Made by a program: the position numbers and the translations under genes. From Bodo saltans (taxonomy: Eukaryota; Euglenozoa; Kinetoplastea; Eubodonida; Bodonidae): 28,796 nucleotides of DNA. Every line of letters starts with the position of its first letter. Position 1 is the stretch's first letter. Below, one piece after another: positions 25,132 through 28,796 of this stretch. A model generated the notes under the pieces. The model searched no databases, was not told where the DNA came from, and was given only the letters and a program-made list of their open reading frames with translations. The DNA lies in contig CYKH01002119.1 in NCBI GenBank assembly GCA_001460835.1, positions 1 through 28,796 of the forward strand. Reading direction: 5' to 3'.

Positions 25132-27093
25132 ACGATGATGATGTTGTTTATGTGGAGAGACGTCCAACATGCGTGGTGCTTAACAGCACAGGAACGCGGT
25201 TAGGTGTAGGAGGCGCAAGCGGGTTTCGCGTGTACGCGCTTCGGCAAGTTTCCGCAGCCGACCCGATGAGCTCCAACGATGCGATTGGTCGAGTTCAATT
25301 CCATGAGGTGACTCGATTTCCTCCCCCACCACCGCAAGAAAACAGCAACGCTGCGCTCGACGACGATGATGATTTTGGCTTCACGGTTGCAGAGTCACCA
25401 CAAAAGCCAAGGCAGCAAGGCAGCTCGGGTGTGCTGTCACCATCGTCATCCAATTGCGGAGTCGGAGGCATGGCACTCCTAGGTGAAACTCAAACCGTAG
25501 CGGTGGTAGGCGGAGGGTCATCACCGATTGCCCCCCTTCACACGATTGTCATATTCTTCGGTGTTCACCGAACACATGAAATTGCCCTGCAGGATGCGAT
25601 TCGCCGCCTGGTGATGACACGCTGGTTCATTGTTGCATTGACCCAAACGTCACTAGAAGTTGTATCCCTTCGTGGAGACCGGCTGTTTTCCGCTCCAGCA
25701 CTTGGCAATCCAGTGCATCTGTCTCCGGGATCGTTGTCGCTTCACACAGCGAAACGCCTATTTGCATTCCCTGTGGCAGAACAAGCGCCAACCACAACGG
25801 CACCGAACTTGACGAGCACGTTCTCGTCGTCAACGCACAGTACCGCACAACCAACGTCATTGTACGGGCTCAAAGTGATTTCGTACCCACCAGAGGATTT
25901 TCTGAACGCGTTCACTCCCACAGCTCAGCACTTCGAGCTCGTCACTCATATTGCAGAGGCTCACAAAAATCCACTGGCATCCATCTCACTCAATTTCGAC
26001 GCGTCTCTCGTCGCCACGAGCAGTGAACACGGCACCCTGATTCGTGTCTGGACAACGTCCGATGGATCTCTCTTGAAAGAACTTCGCAGTGCGTCCATAC
26101 CGTCGCCCCTCAGCCAGTTGTGCTTCATTGGTAACCTTTACATCGCCGGACAGAGCGGTGGTCGGATGAAGGTATTCTTCGTGGGCGACGAAGAGACAAA
26201 GGTAAACAGCAAGACACAAGAGGTGGAGTGGTGGAAGGACCACAAAGATTTGGCAGCGTTGGCAAAGAACCAAGGCTCCAAGCTTGCCACCCTGGGGTAC
26301 CTTTGCACATATTTCAACTCCAAATGGGCCGCTGCCGAAGTGGAGCTTCCCATTGCAAAATTTACGCCCGTGAGCATGAGCATCCAGTCTCCCGGGACGA
26401 CTGGTGGGGCTCCTTCCTCGAAGTCGAGTTCGGATGCCTTCGTTGCCGCAGCATCCGCGGGCACGGCAGCCATCAACGGTGCTGTGGCATCAACCGCCTC
26501 TTCCTGGATGGGATACCTAGGGTCTTGGATCGGCACTGCGTCTGCAAGTGCTCCTCCTCCTCCTCCTCCGAAGGTTGCTCCTCCTCCGAGCCTCACCCCG
26601 GAACTTTCGCTGACCTCAACAACCCGGTCGGACCTTGCCGAATATGCGCCCACGAATTTAGAGGAGCTGTGCGTTGTGTGGTGGGAGCACCCGATCAGCA
26701 AGTTCATTATCAACGAAGCGAACGGCGGCGATCAGACAGGCCGTGCAAGAGCCTACAGCCAAGGTGGCACGGCGCGAGGATCAGCGGTACACGACAAGTT
26801 GTGCTACTTCTACTGCGAATTTAGAGGAGCTGTGCGTTGTGTGGTGGGAGCACCCGATCAGCAAGTTCATTATCAACGAAGCGAACGGCGGCGATCAGAC
26901 AGGCCGTGCAAGAGCCTACAGCCAAGGTGGCACGGCGCGCGAAGGGACAGGATCAGCGGTACACGACAAGTTGTGCTACTTCTACTGCGCTAACTGCGAC
27001 GGGAAACTGATTCGCCTTGAATTTGATGCGCAGCAAGGAAAGATTCGCGTCATAGGCCCCACATCCCCACAAGGGCTCGTGATGATGTCGTAG
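25104..27093 (+). CDS. PROPPIN (Atg18/WIPI-like) beta-propeller, frame broken by duplication
   Basis: PROPPINs bind PI3P and PI(3,5)P2 on autophagic and endosomal membranes. ATG 25104 is chosen because the in-frame extension to 25035 is made only of duplicated UTR. The protein shows family strands: RPTCVVLNSTGTRLGVGGASGFRVY split over the N-terminus, DAIRRLVMTRWFIVAL, GNPVHLSP, and the core LNFDASLVATSSEHGTLIRVW followed by LLKELRSAS. The lipid-binding FRRG/LRRG motif is LRSA at 327-330. A Pro/Ala/Ser-rich loop lies near 440-510. A tandem duplication at 26653-26987 (163 and 172 bp) shifts the frame, so the sequence as written reads into a wrong frame and stops at 26993. Deleting copy 1 gives 609 codons ending in TAG at 27091-27093 with the tail GKLIRLEFD and MMS. 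Confidence 0.85.
26653..26987. repeat. 163/172-bp tandem duplication within the PROPPIN gene
   Basis: Copy 1 is 26653-26815 (163 bp) and copy 2 is 26816-26987 (172 bp). They are identical except for a 9-base insertion in copy 2 near 26940, which adds three residues (TAREGTGSAV against TARGSAV) without breaking the local frame. The copies sit in different frames because 163 is 3n+1. Confidence 0.95.
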
Positions 27094-27645
27094 AGGAACG
27101 ATCGCAAATACAACGAATGACGAAGTCGTTTGAGGCGAGAGTGGGTTGGTGCTGTTTTTTTTCTTCCGTGTGCGTCACAGAAAAAGAATGTCAAACATGA
27201 GGGGGGGGGGGGAAACGTGAGATGTCCTTTTTTCACCTTCACTCGTCGGTCGGTGATGAACTGCTTGACATGACTGCGATGCACAAGGAGGGAGATATGA
27301 ACTTTGGTGGCGATCAATTTTCTAGGTTTAGTTGTGCTCTGATTTTATTTTTGTTTTCAGTTTTCAGTTCAGTGTTGCTGAGACAATCGTCTATTTCGTG
27401 AGACAGCGTTGCGAGTCGAGCGCTTCGTGTGTAGGTGACTGTCAACGCGGCGATTTTTACTTCTACTATTTGCATATTTTTGTGCTTTCGCAATTTTGTG
27501 AGGGAGGTCTCAGAGCCACAACAACAAAATACTGTACAACGACTCCAAATTCATAACTTGCGTATTTCGTCGATCTTCTGGATGTCTCTGTTTTGAACAA
27601 TTTGTCGGGTCGTCGTGTTTATAAAAAAAAAAGAAGAAGAAGAAG
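27094..27645. other. Intergenic region with a G12 run
   Basis: 552 bases, the longest gap in the window. I see no supported gene on either strand. It holds a run of 12 G at 27201-27212, several T runs, and just before the next ATG an A10 run followed by GAA repeats (27622-27645), an unusual purine-only lead-in to a start codon. Confidence 0.55.
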
Positions 27646-28611
27646 ATGAACATGAGAGGGGCATTGATCGTGTTGTTGATGGCGTTCGTTGGAATCACGC
27701 TGCCGCACGCTGTGATTGCCGCACCACAATGTACGTTGTTTCCCAATCAAAATATTTCTCAGCCGAACATAGCAGCCCCAAGGTTCGCGGCCAGCGCACA
27801 GGATTGCTGCAGGGTGTGCTCCGAGACGAGTGGCTGTGTGGCAGCCGTGTACTCCAATTACTATTGCTCACTGAAAGCATCCCTGGACGGAATGTTCTCG
27901 GCAGCTGGTGTGCAAGTTCTGTACGCACCGTCACACACGAATCCGACCCCAGTGCCAAACGAAACAACTACCACCACGACTACCACCACCACCACTACGA
28001 CCACCGCAGCACCAACCACATCTGTTCCCACGACAACCCCGGTCCCCACTCCACCGCCGGAGCCGTGGGTGATTATCCGCGAGATTGATTGTGAGTACAG
28101 TGGCCACTGTAACATGTCGAATGATAACACGTGCTCCTCGTCAGCGTACTTCAACAACTCATGTCTTGGAAAGCAGAAACGAATTTGCGGCACCTACCAC
28201 ATTCACGTCGATAAGTATGAGAGTGACGGTTGCGAGGGTGTCATCAAGAGCTCCTCCAAAGAGAACGAGAATACGTGCACTTACATCAACGAAGAGGGTA
28301 GCTTTGGTCATTATTGCGACGTTCAGAGGCCGCCGACGTCGGGTATTGATATGTACCGATCCGACTGCGATTATGGTTGTGATGCGCAAAATTGTAATGT
28401 GAACAATTTGAAAACTGGAGTTTGTCAAACGAACCCGTTTGGTTGGTTGACAGGATCCTCGGTGATTGGTTGGTCCTTCCCAGAGTACGTCCTATGGATT
28501 GGCTACGGCTCGATTGATTGCTCTGGGCCGATAGCTCAGGCAATTCCAGAGCCACATGGTTGTTTTGAATCGGGCAACGATTTCATCAACAACATCGTCG
28601 GCACGCAATGA
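27646..28611 (+). CDS. Secreted Cys-rich protein with PAN/Apple-like module and Thr linker
   Basis: 321 residues. Residues 1-25 form a clear signal peptide (hydrophobic ALIVLLMAFVGITL, cleavage likely after VIA). Residues 29-95 resemble a PAN/Apple module, a carbohydrate- or protein-binding fold of secreted proteins: CTLF, then AQDCCRVCSETSGCVAAVY, then YYCSLKAS. A linker at about 105-142 has a 14-Thr run followed by Ala/Pro/Thr, likely a target for O-glycosylation. The C-terminal domain (about 148-321) has 14 cysteines, an even number consistent with disulfides, starting DCEYSGHC and later DCDYGCDAQNC, perhaps two related halves; I know no named family for it. There is no C-terminal hydrophobic tail or membrane segment, so it should be released or bound to the surface through partners. 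The ATG at 27646 has a second ATG two codons later. Confidence 0.85.
   Translation: MNMRGALIVLLMAFVGITLPHAVIAAPQCTLFPNQNISQPNIAAPRFAASAQDCCRVCSETSGCVAAVYSNYYCSLKASLDGMFSAAGVQVLYAPSHTNPTPVPNETTTTTTTTTTTTTTAAPTTSVPTTTPVPTPPPEPWVIIREIDCEYSGHCNMSNDNTCSSSAYFNNSCLGKQKRICGTYHIHVDKYESDGCEGVIKSSSKENENTCTYINEEGSFGHYCDVQRPPTSGIDMYRSDCDYGCDAQNCNVNNLKTGVCQTNPFGWLTGSSVIGWSFPEYVLWIGYGSIDCSGPIAQAIPEPHGCFESGNDFINNIVGTQ
27964..28020. repeat. ACN/ACC microsatellite encoding poly-Thr
   Basis: A run of ACA, ACT, ACC and ACG codons gives 14 consecutive Thr. Mixed synonymous codons suggest the Thr run is kept by selection on protein sequence and not just by recent slippage. Confidence 0.75.
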
Positions 28612-28796
28612 TCTCACGCATCTGGGTTTGTCCGTAAGCGATATTCCCTTTGCCAGTTGCAAGCTAATTTCTCTGCGTCGCATCATGACACCCCCAATTT
28701 GGAAGAGCGTGTGTGATTTTTAGGTCCGGTAAATGTCAATGTACTAAAAATCGTTGACTATCTTTTTGCATTTTTTTTCCTCGCTTGTTACGTATC

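Noticed and set aside
27964-28020. Threonine-codon run considered as a CRISPR-like or regulatory repeat
   Set aside because: It is in frame in a secreted protein and has no spacers; it is an ordinary Thr-rich linker.
1-28796. tRNA, rRNA, transposon, or CRISPR features
   Set aside because: I looked for cloverleaf-like segments, transposase or reverse transcriptase motifs and regular repeat-spacer patterns and found none I could support.

Overview
This looks like a nuclear contig from a kinetoplastid protist, most likely a free-living bodonid such as Bodo saltans. Every convincing gene lies on the + strand. None needs an intron. Genes are packed head-to-tail with gaps of roughly 160-550 bases, and several start codons follow a pyrimidine tract plus an AG, as expected for polycistronic transcription with spliced-leader trans-splicing. 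The cyclase-homology domain near 3 kb also resembles trypanosome receptor adenylate cyclases more than other families. The species name is inference; 'kinetoplastid' is fairly well supported.

Layout: (1) 3-1205, the 3' part of an unknown gene cut by the window edge. (2) 1369-6391, one gene for a protein with two degenerate class III cyclase domains, split into two frames by a 481-bp tandem duplication. (3) 6585-8546, a cytosolic-type HSP70 whose tail does not end in EEVD. (4) 8792-10687, NOL10/Enp2, a ribosome-biogenesis WD protein. (5) 10954-12801, a TM9/nonaspanin membrane protein. (6) 13266-16577, a large low-complexity protein with a RING-like finger. (7) 16771-21989, a tandem family of Rab32-like small GTPases: one highly diverged member, two diverged copies, one multiply frameshifted pseudogene and one canonical member. 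(8) 22427-24742, a probably mitochondrial J-domain protein with a DnaJ-X-like region. (9) 25104-27093, a PROPPIN (Atg18/WIPI-like) beta-propeller disturbed by two short tandem duplications. (10) 27646-28611, a secreted, cysteine-rich protein with a PAN/Apple-like module and a threonine linker.

The genes do not form one pathway. This is normal for kinetoplastid gene arrays, where neighbours share transcription rather than function. The loosest common theme is endomembrane traffic (TM9, Rab32-like GTPases, PROPPIN). The most interesting biology is the local Rab32-like expansion, in which copies have drifted at the residues that control GTP hydrolysis. The most important technical point is that three tandem duplications (481, 94 and 163/172 bp) each shift the reading frame by +1. 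The copies differ only by a synonymous change or by a whole-codon indel, so they look more like unmerged allelic contig overlaps than real gene-breaking duplications.
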